In this document: positions 26,623-34,574 of the stretch, piece after piece | How the letters are laid out: every line of letters begins with the position of its first letter | Numbering within the stretch: position 1 is the stretch's first letter | Source of the DNA: Listeria cossartiae subsp. cayugensis | Lineage (GTDB): Bacteria > Bacillota > Bacilli > Lactobacillales > Listeriaceae | Direction of reading: 5' to 3' | Length of the DNA: 64,000 nucleotides | Assembly: GCF_014229095.1 (NCBI RefSeq) | Contig: NZ_JAARZC010000006.1 | Coordinates: forward strand, 1-64,000 | Made by a program: the position numbers and the translations under genes | The notes under the pieces: model-generated | Seen by the model: only the letters and a program-made list of their open reading frames with translations | What the model was told of the DNA's origin: nothing | The model's database searches: none

Positions 26623-27378
26623 ATGACAAGTGAACATTTATTTAAAAAATTCACGATGATAATAATCGTTCTTATCATTGCTATCGCAGCGGCTGTTTTT
26701 TTCTTTTGGCAAGTGGATGCAGAAGAGCAAGCTCCAAAAGTAACGAAGGCAGAGCTAATTGAAAGTAACAAAGTATGGATAAACAACCAAATGCAAATTC
26801 CGATACAAGACAATATAATCTTATCCATTCCTGCAGTAAACACACAAACAACGATTGCCGCAAATGGAGATTTAATTTTAGTAACGACAAACGAAGAAAT
26901 TTTAAAAGAATTAGCAGCTTCTAACGATCGGTATAAAGATATCAAAGCATATCGCCTTCGTATTGAAGCAAAGAAAGTTTCAGAGTACATCACCAATACC
27001 AAATATCGTTACCCAACAACTACCATTCAGAAAAAATTGGCTAACTATGAAATTACAAATGGTGAACGATCTGTCCAAACAGACAAAGCACCTTTAAAAA
27101 TGGAAGAAACCGATAATAACGAAATAAAAGCATCTCTGAAAACCACTTTTTCAAGTGATGATGCAGAAGTTGCAGCTGGCATTTTTAATAGTAGCATTCC
27201 GGATAAAGTGACGATTACGGATAACACAAAAGAGCTTATTACCAGTAAAAATGTGACGGTTTATCCAAAATCATTTGTATACGATTTTACCTTACAGAAA
27301 AATACGATGCTAGTTTTTAAAGAGCAGGAAGAAGCTGTAATTCAAGAACCAATCGGCATTGAATACATTATTAAGTAA
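26623..27378 (+). CDS. Membrane-anchored extracytoplasmic protein, unknown function
   Basis: A 251-residue protein with one hydrophobic segment at about residues 10-30 after a short basic N-terminus. There is no lipobox, so it is most likely an N-terminal anchor with the rest outside the cell. The outer part is polar, rich in Lys, Asp, Asn and Thr, and has no cysteine and no motif I recognise. GAGGTG precedes the ATG. It has its own promoter and is 23 bases ahead of the rRNA methyltransferase gene, so the two may be co-transcribed. Confidence 0.8.
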   Translation: MTSEHLFKKFTMIIIVLIIAIAAAVFFFWQVDAEEQAPKVTKAELIESNKVWINNQMQIPIQDNIILSIPAVNTQTTIAANGDLILVTTNEEILKELAASNDRYKDIKAYRLRIEAKKVSEYITNTKYRYPTTTIQKKLANYEITNGERSVQTDKAPLKMEETDNNEIKASLKTTFSSDDAEVAAGIFNSSIPDKVTITDNTKELITSKNVTVYPKSFVYDFTLQKNTMLVFKEQEEAVIQEPIGIEYIIK

Positions 27379-27401
27379 AGCAAAGAGAGGGGCAAGGGAC
27401 T

Positions 27402-28763
27402 TTGGAAGCATCCCTTTTAAAGAAGAACCAATCCATTGAACTAACAATTGAGGATTTAACGCATGATGGCAGTGGAGTTGGCAAAATCGACGGGTATCCA
27501 CTTTTCATTCCCAATACATTACCTGGTGAAAAAGTGACAGCCAAAATAATTAAACTAAACAAAAATTACGGTTTTGCTCGGATGGAAAATATCGAAACGG
27601 TTAGCCCTAATCGCGTGGAACCACCGTGTGCGGTTTATTCGAAATGCGGCGGCTGTAGTTTACAGCATTTAAGCTACGAGGGTCAACTTGAATTCAAGCG
27701 AAATCAAGTGGAAGAAACGATGAAGCGAATTGGTAAACTAAATGTAGAAGTACCAGCCGCACTTGGCATGGAGAATCCGTGGCGTTATCGCAACAAATCA
27801 CAAGTGCCAGTTGGTTTCGTGAACGGCAAATTAACAGCTGGCTTTTATCAAAAAAGAAGCCACGCAATTATTGATATGTCTACCTGCCTGATTCACAATG
27901 AGCAAGGCGATTTGGCTGTCCAAAAAGCACGGGAAATCCTTGCTAAATATGGTACAGAGCCATACGATGAAAAAACAGGAAAAGGCGATATCCGTCATAT
28001 TATGACGCGTTTTGCGCACACTACTGGGCAACTAATGATTGTATTTGTCACAACGAAAGAACGTTTACCTTTTAAAGATGAAATAGTTCGCGATTTGACA
28101 GAACAGCTGGAATTAACATCTATCGTTCAAAATATTAATCCACATAAAACGAATGTCATTTTCGGCGACCGCACGAAGACGCTTTGGGGGAAAGATATTA
28201 TTGAAGACACGATTCATGGTATTCGATTTGCCATTTCGGCTCGTTCATTTTACCAAGTGAATCCACTACAAACCGAGGTCTTGTATCAACAAGCAATTGA
28301 TGCGGCTGAGCTAACTGGGGAAGAAACAGTGATTGACGCCTATTGTGGGATTGGCTCTATTTCCCTTTGCCTGGCGAAAAAAGCTAAGCATGTGTATGGG
28401 GTTGAAATTGTGGATCAAGCTATTCAAGATGCCCGGGTAAATGCAGAACTAAACGAACTTACGAATACAACGTTTGAAACAGGGAAAGCAGAAGAGGTCA
28501 TTCCAGCATGGTATAAAGCTGGAATCGTGGCAGATGTTTTAGTGGTTGACCCACCTAGAAAAGGCTGCGATGAGAAACTGCTTGAAACGATTTTAGCGAT
28601 GAAACCAAAGAAAGTTGTCTATGTTTCTTGTAATCCAGGGACATTAGCTCGTGATATGAAAATATTGACAGAAGGTGGCTACGTGGCGAAGAAAGTCCAA
28701 CCAGTAGATATGTTCCCAATGACGACACACATTGAAGCAGTCACTGTTTTAGATTTAAATTAA
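27402..28763 (+). CDS. rlmCD: 23S rRNA (uracil-5-)-methyltransferase, RlmCD/RumA family
   Basis: A 453-residue TrmA/RumA-family enzyme that makes m5U in 23S rRNA with S-adenosylmethionine. An N-terminal TRAM domain (about 8-67) binds RNA. Cys76, Cys82, Cys85 and Cys162 fit the 4Fe-4S ligand set of this family. The SAM-binding motif VIDAYCGIGSISLCLA lies near residue 310, VVDPPRKGCDEK near 382, and the catalytic cysteine in YVSCNPGTLARD near 408. The start is TTG at 27402 after GAGAGGGG. In B. subtilis one such enzyme modifies both U747 and U1939; that is inferred here. Confidence 0.92.
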   Translation: MEASLLKKNQSIELTIEDLTHDGSGVGKIDGYPLFIPNTLPGEKVTAKIIKLNKNYGFARMENIETVSPNRVEPPCAVYSKCGGCSLQHLSYEGQLEFKRNQVEETMKRIGKLNVEVPAALGMENPWRYRNKSQVPVGFVNGKLTAGFYQKRSHAIIDMSTCLIHNEQGDLAVQKAREILAKYGTEPYDEKTGKGDIRHIMTRFAHTTGQLMIVFVTTKERLPFKDEIVRDLTEQLELTSIVQNINPHKTNVIFGDRTKTLWGKDIIEDTIHGIRFAISARSFYQVNPLQTEVLYQQAIDAAELTGEETVIDAYCGIGSISLCLAKKAKHVYGVEIVDQAIQDARVNAELNELTNTTFETGKAEEVIPAWYKAGIVADVLVVDPPRKGCDEKLLETILAMKPKKVVYVSCNPGTLARDMKILTEGGYVAKKVQPVDMFPMTTHIEAVTVLDLN

Positions 28764-28770
28764 TGTATAC

Positions 28771-28807
28771 AAAAACCGCCATAATGGGATAAATGGCGGT
28801 TTTTGTT
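28771..28807 (+). terminator. Rho-independent terminator after the rRNA methyltransferase
   Basis: AAAAACCGCCAT (28771-28782) pairs with ATGGCGGTTTTT (28793-28804) around a ten-base loop and runs into GTTTT. Confidence 0.92.
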
Positions 28808-29100
28808 TTCGAGTGTGTGTGGTTGACTAATAAATTAACAGACGAGATTAACAAAAATCAAGTCCAGTTTTTATTTAACCACGAAATAAAAAAATGGTCA
28901 AAGGTGTATAATTTAACGTTTATAGCATAATTTGATTAATTTTTAACAATATTATCACGTTTAAGTTAATTAAAATACAAAAATGGTGAAAAGTGGTCAT
29001 AAAATTGTTGTAAAATTGACATATTTTTTTCTCCTTTCAAATGAGAGCATAATTTGGTAAGATGAATGTAGGAAGTTTCACATGAATGGAGGAAATGAAA
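28808..29100 (+). other. AT-rich intergenic region
   Basis: About 290 bases with no coding frame. It is very AT-rich. Possible -10 elements are TATAAT at 28908-28913 and TAAGAT at 29057-29062 (17 bases after a weak TTTCAA); a TTGACA at 29016-29021 lacks a matching -10. Two related stretches, AAAAATGGTCAAAGGTG (28891-28907) and AAAAATGGTGAAAAGTGG (about 28979-28996), form an imperfect direct repeat about 88 bases apart. I see no riboswitch or terminator in it. Confidence 0.5.
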
Positions 29101-29655
29101 ATGGCGATTACGATGTATATTGACAACCCGAATGCCGTATTAAACAGCGAAACAACACACCCGCATTTCAAGGAGCACTTTAAAGCCAGTTTTTATTTGG
29201 ATGAACAAGATACTTACGGTCCGTTTGGCTATGACGATGGCCTCGATGTGTTGCGTCGTTTAGAAGAATATTTTAGTGATAAAAGTGACCAAGGACTTAA
29301 TTTAGCTGCTTTTCCAAAATACATGATGGAAACAGTGAAGAAAGCGAATTATGTTCCAGCAAAAGACGATGGGGTAGAGCGTTTGCAGCAATTGTTAGCT
29401 GAGTTTGGCAGTGATGTTCGGACATCCGATAGAATTACGGTTTCGGCTGCTTTAGCACAAATCAAAATCACAGGCTACGTTTTACCGGCGCTCCGTGATG
29501 CGGCTCTAGAATCGCTCCATCGCGAAATCGAATTAAACAAAATCGAAGGCATTGATGCGGGTTATGCAGATAGTATGTTTTATGATTTATTAACATTTAC
29601 AAAAGACTATACGTCTGTGTTACCGGATATGTGGTGCAGACACTGTACAGAATAA
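29101..29655 (+). CDS. Uncharacterised 184-residue protein
   Basis: A soluble-looking, acidic protein without signal peptide or membrane segments. GGAGG at 29088-29092 lies eight bases before ATG 29101; the ATGs at 29086 and 29095 overlap or crowd that site. The N-terminal half has the segment FKASFYLDEQDTYGPFG, then mostly helical sequence, and the protein ends in WCRHCTE, a CxxC pair at the very C-terminus. I recognise no family. It is monocistronic, with a long AT-rich upstream region and a shared terminator with aroK. Confidence 0.82.
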   Translation: MAITMYIDNPNAVLNSETTHPHFKEHFKASFYLDEQDTYGPFGYDDGLDVLRRLEEYFSDKSDQGLNLAAFPKYMMETVKKANYVPAKDDGVERLQQLLAEFGSDVRTSDRITVSAALAQIKITGYVLPALRDAALESLHREIELNKIEGIDAGYADSMFYDLLTFTKDYTSVLPDMWCRHCTE

Positions 29656-29692
29656 AAAAACAGCGCTAATTAATTAGCGCTGTTTTTTTTAT
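29653..29692. terminator. Bidirectional terminator
   Basis: AACAGCGCTAAT (29659-29670) and ATTAGCGCTGTT (29673-29683) form a near-perfect palindrome with A and T runs at its flanks. It serves the 184-residue protein gene (plus) and aroK (minus). Confidence 0.92.
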
Positions 29693-30189
29693 TTATCTAA
29701 CATAGCCAAAATCGCTGTAGCAACTTCTTGCTGATTGCGGTTATCGGTGTTAACAATGAAATCTGCGGAGGCTTGGTAATGAGCAATCCTTGGTTCAAAA
29801 ATAGCGCGAATTTCTTCGGCTGATTTTTGTTGTACAAGTGGTCGCGTAGTGTCACCTTTTAAGCGATTCATAAATACTTCAGGGTCGGTTTCTAAATAAA
29901 TGACCGGATATGTATTTTTCAAAACTTCTCTATTTTCAGGATTGAGAACAATGCCACCGCCTGTTGCGATAACGGCTTTGGTATTAGCTAATTCTTTTAA
30001 TTTTTCATGTTCTAGACGGCGGAATTCTTTTTCACCATATTTAGCGAAAATGTCCGATACACTCATTCCTTGTTCGCTCGTAATTACTTCGTCAATATCG
30101 ATGTACGGTAAATTAGCTAAGTTTGCGAGTATATTTCCAACCGTTGTTTTTCCAGCTCCCATGAAGCCAATTAAGATAACTTGATCGAT
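29689..30189 (-). CDS. aroK: Shikimate kinase AroK, apparent AUC start
   Basis: Shikimate kinase phosphorylates shikimate in aromatic amino acid synthesis. The P-loop GFMGAGKTT, the shikimate-binding DEVI and FRRLEHE segments, the ATGGGIVLNPENR loop and the lid segment with TTRPLVQ are all present. The first ATG (minus, from 30162) falls inside the P-loop and would remove the beta-1 strand QVILIGF. The only strong ribosome-binding site, AAGGAGGAG, is upstream of two ATC codons at 30192 and 30189 (five and eight bases from GGAGG). No ATG, GTG or TTG lies between. I therefore place the start at the AUC codon at 30189 (166 residues). Confidence 0.85.
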   Translation of the reverse strand: MDQVILIGFMGAGKTTVGNILANLANLPYIDIDEVITSEQGMSVSDIFAKYGEKEFRRLEHEKLKELANTKAVIATGGGIVLNPENREVLKNTYPVIYLETDPEVFMNRLKGDTTRPLVQQKSAEEIRAIFEPRIAHYQASADFIVNTDNRNQQEVATAILAMLDK

Positions 30190-30245
30190 GATGTTCTCCT
30201 CCTTTATTTAATTACTACATTTTACTACTTAAAAGCATTAAAGAA

Positions 30246-30273
30246 ATTATATCACAAATGCTAAAAAGGTCAA
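30246..30273 (-). promoter_or_regulatory. Promoter of aroK
   Basis: On the minus strand TTGACC (30273-30268) and TATAAT (30251-30246) are 16 bases apart, about 57 bases upstream of the proposed start. Confidence 0.6.
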
Positions 30274-30385
30274 CCGAAATTTATTATTTGGAGAGCTATT
30301 CTACAGAAAAAAGAAAGCCTCCTTTCCATTGTAGTATATTTCTAGTACAATAGAAATAATAGAGCTGTGAAACTGGAGGAAAAAA

Positions 30386-30895
30386 ATGATAGAAGATGAG
30401 CTAGAACAAGCAGAGAAAACAGAGAAAATCGAATTTGGGGTAAATCGACGCTTGATTTTTTCTAGTTGTTTACTTTGGATGGCAGTAGGATTATTGCTTT
30501 ACGTTATTTTTAGTCATATCAAAGGTGTTAATGGCATAGAAGAAATCATTTTACTCGTGTTTATCGGGCTGTGCGTGTTACGTCCGTTGCTTCGTTTAAT
30601 TAATCTTAATCCAACAGTAGAATTAACAGAACGGGGAGTTGCTTACCGTGGTGATTTTAAAGCATGGAATGAAATAAAAGCAACAGAATTGAAAAAGCCA
30701 GCGATTATGCTTTTTTCGCAAGGTAGATTAAAAATCATGACATCAATTAATGGGAGAGCGGAGATAGCTTGGGATATCGTTGCCGCGGATGTTTCCATCA
30801 GTTTAGAAGAACTGGAAAAACTCATTCAATCTATGCGAGAAACTTATACAGATGACGAAACAATTGGTACGGAAATCTTCGTGGAAAAGAAATAA
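30386..30895 (+). CDS. Small membrane protein with PH-like C-terminal domain, unknown function
   Basis: A 169-residue protein. After a charged N-terminus come two hydrophobic helices (about residues 27-45 and 53-73). The C-terminal 90 residues look like a small beta-rich domain with one closing helix (LEELEKLIQSM), similar in layout to bacterial PH-like membrane proteins such as the STM3941 group; this resemblance is an impression, not a proven match. GGAGGA precedes the ATG. It is monocistronic and followed by a weak hairpin. Confidence 0.78.
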   Translation: MIEDELEQAEKTEKIEFGVNRRLIFSSCLLWMAVGLLLYVIFSHIKGVNGIEEIILLVFIGLCVLRPLLRLINLNPTVELTERGVAYRGDFKAWNEIKATELKKPAIMLFSQGRLKIMTSINGRAEIAWDIVAADVSISLEELEKLIQSMRETYTDDETIGTEIFVEKK

Positions 30896-30900
30896 GAAGA

Positions 30901-30947
30901 AAAATCATTTGTCTGTTTTTATTTAAAATAGGGAGATGATTTTTTTG
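30901..30947 (+). terminator. Possible terminator
   Basis: AAAATCAT (30901-30908) can pair with ATGATTTT (30936-30944) and is followed by T. The loop is long and AT-rich, so this is a weak candidate. Confidence 0.45.
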
Positions 30948-30974
30948 ATAAATACAACTATAGCCCATAGTATC

Positions 30975-31002
30975 TTGGTTAAAAGTAAGGTAAAATAACC
31001 AA
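30975..31002 (+). repeat. Inverted repeat upstream of virA
   Basis: TTGGTTA (30975-30981) and TAACCAA (30996-31002) form a 7-bp inverted repeat with 14 bases between, ending 26 bases before the virA ATG. It may be an operator or lie in the leader. Confidence 0.45.
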
Positions 31003-31028
31003 ATAATGAATGTAACGGGAGGAATACA

Positions 31029-31796
31029 ATGGAAACAGTGCTAAAGGCGCATAAAGTTAGAAAAGTATACGGCTCCAAAGGAAATTTGTTTTCTGCGCTT
31101 GGAAGTATTAGTTTAGAAATACAAAAAGGCTCATTTGTTGGCATCATGGGTCCTTCTGGTGCGGGGAAATCTACTTTATTAAATGTGTTATCCTCCATCG
31201 ATAAGCCGACTTCTGGAGAAATTGAAATCGGCGGGAAACTAATTTCTCAAATGAACGGGAAAGAGCTAGCGGTTTTTAGACGTGATCAGCTTGGTTTTAT
31301 TTTTCAAGATTATAATTTGTTAGATACTATGACAGTGAAAGATAATATTGTTTTACCGCTGGCGCTCGCTCACGTAAAACAAGCAGAAATAGATGAGCGT
31401 TTTGAAATTATTGCGCGTCAGTTTGGGATTTTTGAGCTGCGGAATAAATATCCTACAGAAATATCTGGCGGACAAAAGCAAAGAACGGCGGTTTGTCGAG
31501 CCATGATTACGGAACCAACACTCATTTTTGCGGATGAACCTACAGGAGCGCTTGATTCTAAAGCCGCGACAAACTTGTTAGAGGGGCTTTCCCAAGCAAA
31601 AGATGTCCGCGATTCTACGATTTTGATGGTGACGCACGATGCTTTTGCGGCTAGTTACTGTGAAAGAATTATGTTTATTAAAGACGGCGAAATTTTCACT
31701 GAAATCTACCGCGGAACAAGTTCGAGAAAGCAATTTTTCCAAAAGGTGTTAGATGTGTTGGCGCTTCTTGGAGGTGGCGAAAACGATGTTATTTAA
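31029..31796 (+). CDS. virA: VirA, ABC transporter ATP-binding protein (BceA/LolD type)
   Basis: The ATPase of an antimicrobial-peptide-type ABC transporter. The 255-residue protein has Walker A GPSGAGKSTLL near residue 40, the Q loop FIFQDYNLL, the signature ISGGQKQRTAVCRA near 140, Walker B LIFADEPTGALDS near 160 and the switch histidine in MVTHD. It belongs with the BceA/MacB group. Its last eleven bases overlap virB. In Listeria the VirAB pair works with the VirRS two-component system in sensing and resisting cell-envelope antimicrobials; that role comes from known homologues. Confidence 0.92.
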   Translation: METVLKAHKVRKVYGSKGNLFSALGSISLEIQKGSFVGIMGPSGAGKSTLLNVLSSIDKPTSGEIEIGGKLISQMNGKELAVFRRDQLGFIFQDYNLLDTMTVKDNIVLPLALAHVKQAEIDERFEIIARQFGIFELRNKYPTEISGGQKQRTAVCRAMITEPTLIFADEPTGALDSKAATNLLEGLSQAKDVRDSTILMVTHDAFAASYCERIMFIKDGEIFTEIYRGTSSRKQFFQKVLDVLALLGGGENDVI

Positions 31797-33765
31797 AGTC
31801 GCGCTGACTAATATGCGAAAGAATTTTAATCAATATATTGTTTATTTTGTTTCGCTGATTGTCTGTGTGTTAGTGTTTTTTACATTTGTTTCGTTATCGT
31901 ATAATCCACTCATTGAAACGGTATTTAAGCGCTGGGAGCTATTCGGGCCGGCGATGTTTTCTTCTGCAAGTATTATGTTGATATTGTTTATCTTCTTTTT
32001 TATCTTTTATTCTAATAGTTTTTTTCTCAAAAGACGAAAACGGGAAATCGGGCTTTATTCATTACTTGGTTTGCGGAAATCGCAAGTTGTTTTAGTATTA
32101 TTTTTTGAAAATGCAATGCTTTATATGCTGGCGACTTTGTTTGGGGTTTTAATTGGTATTTTTTCCTCTAAATTGTTTGCGATGGTTTTATTTTGGATTG
32201 TCGGATTGGCGATCGATGCGGAATTTATTATTTCGTTTAAAGCGATTCTGGATACGATGCTCGTCTTCTTTGCTATCATGCTCTTTACATCTGTGTATGC
32301 GATTTTTATTGTCTTACGTTACAATTTAAGCCAACTATTCAAAAATGATGAAAAAGAGGAGAAAGTGGCTAAGGGGTCTTTCTTATTTATGCTAATCGGG
32401 CTAGCTTTAATTATTTTTGGTTATTATTTAGCGACGAGCAATATTGAAGAATCGCCAATTTGGCTAAAGTATGATTTTTTTGATTTGATTTTAGTGATTA
32501 TTGGGGCAGTGATTTTAGGAACTTGGCTGATGGTCAGATTTGGTACGCCTTATTTAATCCGAAAATTATATAATAATAAGCATTTCTTTTATAATGGGAC
32601 AAATATTATCGGGGTGACTTCGCTACGTTTTCGGTTGAAGAAAAATGCTGGAACGATTGCGATGATTGCTGTGTTGAGTGCGACGACGCTGACGATAATT
32701 GGCTCGATGAGTAGTTTTTATGTGCGAACAATCAATGATATTTCAGCTGAGAATCCTTCTAGTTATCAGGTGCTTGATATTTCTGCCAAAGAAGAAGCGG
32801 AGATTATTCAAACCATCCATGATGATCAAGATCATAAGTTGAAAAGTTTGATGGAGGCGGAAATGGTTAGCGCCGTCCTTGAGTATAAAGATATTCCAAA
32901 ATACAGGATGCGCATGGATAACATGATCCATACGGTTGTATCTGAATCGGAGTATATCCGAATCGGCGAGCGGCAGCGAGATGACTTTGAAAGACCTAAA
33001 AAATTAGCATACGGGGATGCCATTTTACTCGGGAAAAATACGTATTATGCTCGAGCAGAAATTCAAGATAAATGGCTTACACGTAAAATGGTCGTTCAGT
33101 CAAATGAACCTTCTGCTAAAAATATGAAGCCAATCAAAGTCGTGGATTTCCGTGAGTTTTCTATCTTTAATACAGGGATTTCCTATGAAACACTCGTCGT
33201 ATCCGATGACTATTATGATGATTTGGAACGACTTTTCCCGCCGGAATCTGTCGAGATGTTTGATATCACGAATCCGAATCATAGCGAAAGTTTGGATAAA
33301 AAAGTGCAAACAATCGTGGACGGGGAGCCCTCATTATTCTCAGAAAATGTTTCTTCGTATTATACGAATTATCATTTGATTTCCACATTGGTTGGGTCGT
33401 TATTATTTATTGGTATTTTTATTGGTGTTGTCTTCTTTTTAGCAACAGGAAGTATTATTTACTTTAAACTCGTGACAGATGCCGTATCGGAAAAAGCCAA
33501 ATTTGATATTTTATTTAAGTTAGGTGTAACAGAAAAAGAAGTGCGAAAAATTATTTCCAAACAAGTGTGGCCGATTTTTGTTATTCCGTTATTTTTCGGA
33601 ATTGCGCATTCGATGGCTGCTTTATGGGGTATTTCGGTTAATTTAATGGACAATATTAAGTATCCCGTTTTAATTGGAACAGGCATTTATATTGTGTGTT
33701 ATACCGCATATTACTTCTTATGTATTGATTCTTTTACCAAAATTGTGATGGGTAATAAAAAGTAA
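31786..33765 (+). CDS. virB: VirB, ABC transporter permease (BceB type, FtsX domains)
   Basis: The permease partner of VirA, 659 residues. The layout is BceB-like: an N-terminal helix, three helices with the first FtsX domain (about 55-185), further helices to about 235, a helix near 290, then a large outer loop (about 305-525) that in this family senses the peptide, and three C-terminal helices with the second FtsX domain. The frame opens at 31753, but GGAGGTGG and ATG 31786 are the start, giving MLFKVALTNMRKNF. It overlaps virA by 11 bases and precedes virR by 61. Confidence 0.92.
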   Translation: MLFKVALTNMRKNFNQYIVYFVSLIVCVLVFFTFVSLSYNPLIETVFKRWELFGPAMFSSASIMLILFIFFFIFYSNSFFLKRRKREIGLYSLLGLRKSQVVLVLFFENAMLYMLATLFGVLIGIFSSKLFAMVLFWIVGLAIDAEFIISFKAILDTMLVFFAIMLFTSVYAIFIVLRYNLSQLFKNDEKEEKVAKGSFLFMLIGLALIIFGYYLATSNIEESPIWLKYDFFDLILVIIGAVILGTWLMVRFGTPYLIRKLYNNKHFFYNGTNIIGVTSLRFRLKKNAGTIAMIAVLSATTLTIIGSMSSFYVRTINDISAENPSSYQVLDISAKEEAEIIQTIHDDQDHKLKSLMEAEMVSAVLEYKDIPKYRMRMDNMIHTVVSESEYIRIGERQRDDFERPKKLAYGDAILLGKNTYYARAEIQDKWLTRKMVVQSNEPSAKNMKPIKVVDFREFSIFNTGISYETLVVSDDYYDDLERLFPPESVEMFDITNPNHSESLDKKVQTIVDGEPSLFSENVSSYYTNYHLISTLVGSLLFIGIFIGVVFFLATGSIIYFKLVTDAVSEKAKFDILFKLGVTEKEVRKIISKQVWPIFVIPLFFGIAHSMAALWGISVNLMDNIKYPVLIGTGIYIVCYTAYYFLCIDSFTKIVMGNKK

Positions 33766-33794
33766 TTGGCTTTTACGGCTAATTCAGCTAAAAT
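33766..33794 (+). promoter_or_regulatory. Promoter of virR
   Basis: TTGGCT (33766-33771) and TAAAAT (33789-33794) are 17 bases apart, just after the virB stop, giving a start near 33801, 26 bases before the ATG. Confidence 0.5.
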
Positions 33795-33826
33795 GAATAG
33801 AGAGTTCTGCTGAGGGGGTACTAGAA

Positions 33827-34504
33827 ATGGTTAAGGTATATATCGTAGAAGATGATGAAGTAATCCGTGATACAATCCGGAAACATTTAAGTAAATGGGG
33901 ATTTGAGATTGGTGTAGTAGAGGATTTTAACAATATTTTACAAGAGTTCTTATCTTTTGAGCCCCAATTAGTTATTTTAGATGTCAATCTCCCTTTCTTT
34001 GATGGTTTTTATTGGTGCAATCAAATCCGTGAAGTATCAAATGTACCGATTATCTTTTTATCATCGCGTAATTCACGAATGGACCAAATTATGGGCATGA
34101 ATATGGGTGCAGATTATTATATTGAGAAGCCAGTCGATCTTGATGTACTAATGGCGCGGATTAACGCACTTTTAAGACGAACATATTCTTATGCAGATTT
34201 AGAAGAAGCTAACGTAATGGAGCACAATAATGTCTTCCTACACATCGATACGAATACTCTCACACATTTAGAAGATAAAATTGAGCTTACTAAAAATGAA
34301 TTTTTAATTTTATATGAACTAATGAAACAAAAAGGTAGCATTGTAAGTCGTGATGAAATTATGCGCGCACTTTGGGAAGATGAAAGTTTTGTGGATGATA
34401 ATACGCTGACAGTTAACGTCGTGCGCATTCGTAAAAAACTAGCCGAAATTGGTTTAGGTGAATTTATCAAAACGAAAAAAGGCCAAGGTTATATGATTGA
34501 ATGA
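33827..34504 (+). CDS. virR: VirR, OmpR-family response regulator
   Basis: The response regulator of the VirRS system, 225 residues. The receiver domain (1-115) has the acidic pocket EDD (8-10), the phosphorylation site Asp52 in VILDVNLPFFDG and the lysine in EKPVD near 104. The C-terminal part (about 130-225) is an OmpR/PhoB winged helix with TKNEFLILYELM and VVRIRKKLAEIG. Family and position match VirR of L. monocytogenes, which activates dltABCD and mprF among others. A terminator-like hairpin follows, separating it from the genes up to its kinase virS. Confidence 0.94.
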   Translation: MVKVYIVEDDEVIRDTIRKHLSKWGFEIGVVEDFNNILQEFLSFEPQLVILDVNLPFFDGFYWCNQIREVSNVPIIFLSSRNSRMDQIMGMNMGADYYIEKPVDLDVLMARINALLRRTYSYADLEEANVMEHNNVFLHIDTNTLTHLEDKIELTKNEFLILYELMKQKGSIVSRDEIMRALWEDESFVDDNTLTVNVVRIRKKLAEIGLGEFIKTKKGQGYMIE

Positions 34505-34510
34505 GAAAGA

Positions 34511-34552
34511 AAACAGGAAGATAGCGCCAAAAAACGCGAACTTCCTGTTTTT
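34511..34552 (+). terminator. Terminator-like hairpin between virR and the epimerase gene
   Basis: AAACAGGAAG (34511-34520) pairs perfectly with CTTCCTGTTT (34541-34550), with an inner GCG/CGC pairing, followed by five T. Only about ten bases separate it from the next ribosome-binding site, so no separate promoter fits downstream. Confidence 0.75.
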
Positions 34553-34574
34553 CGTAAATTAAGGAGGAGTCAAA

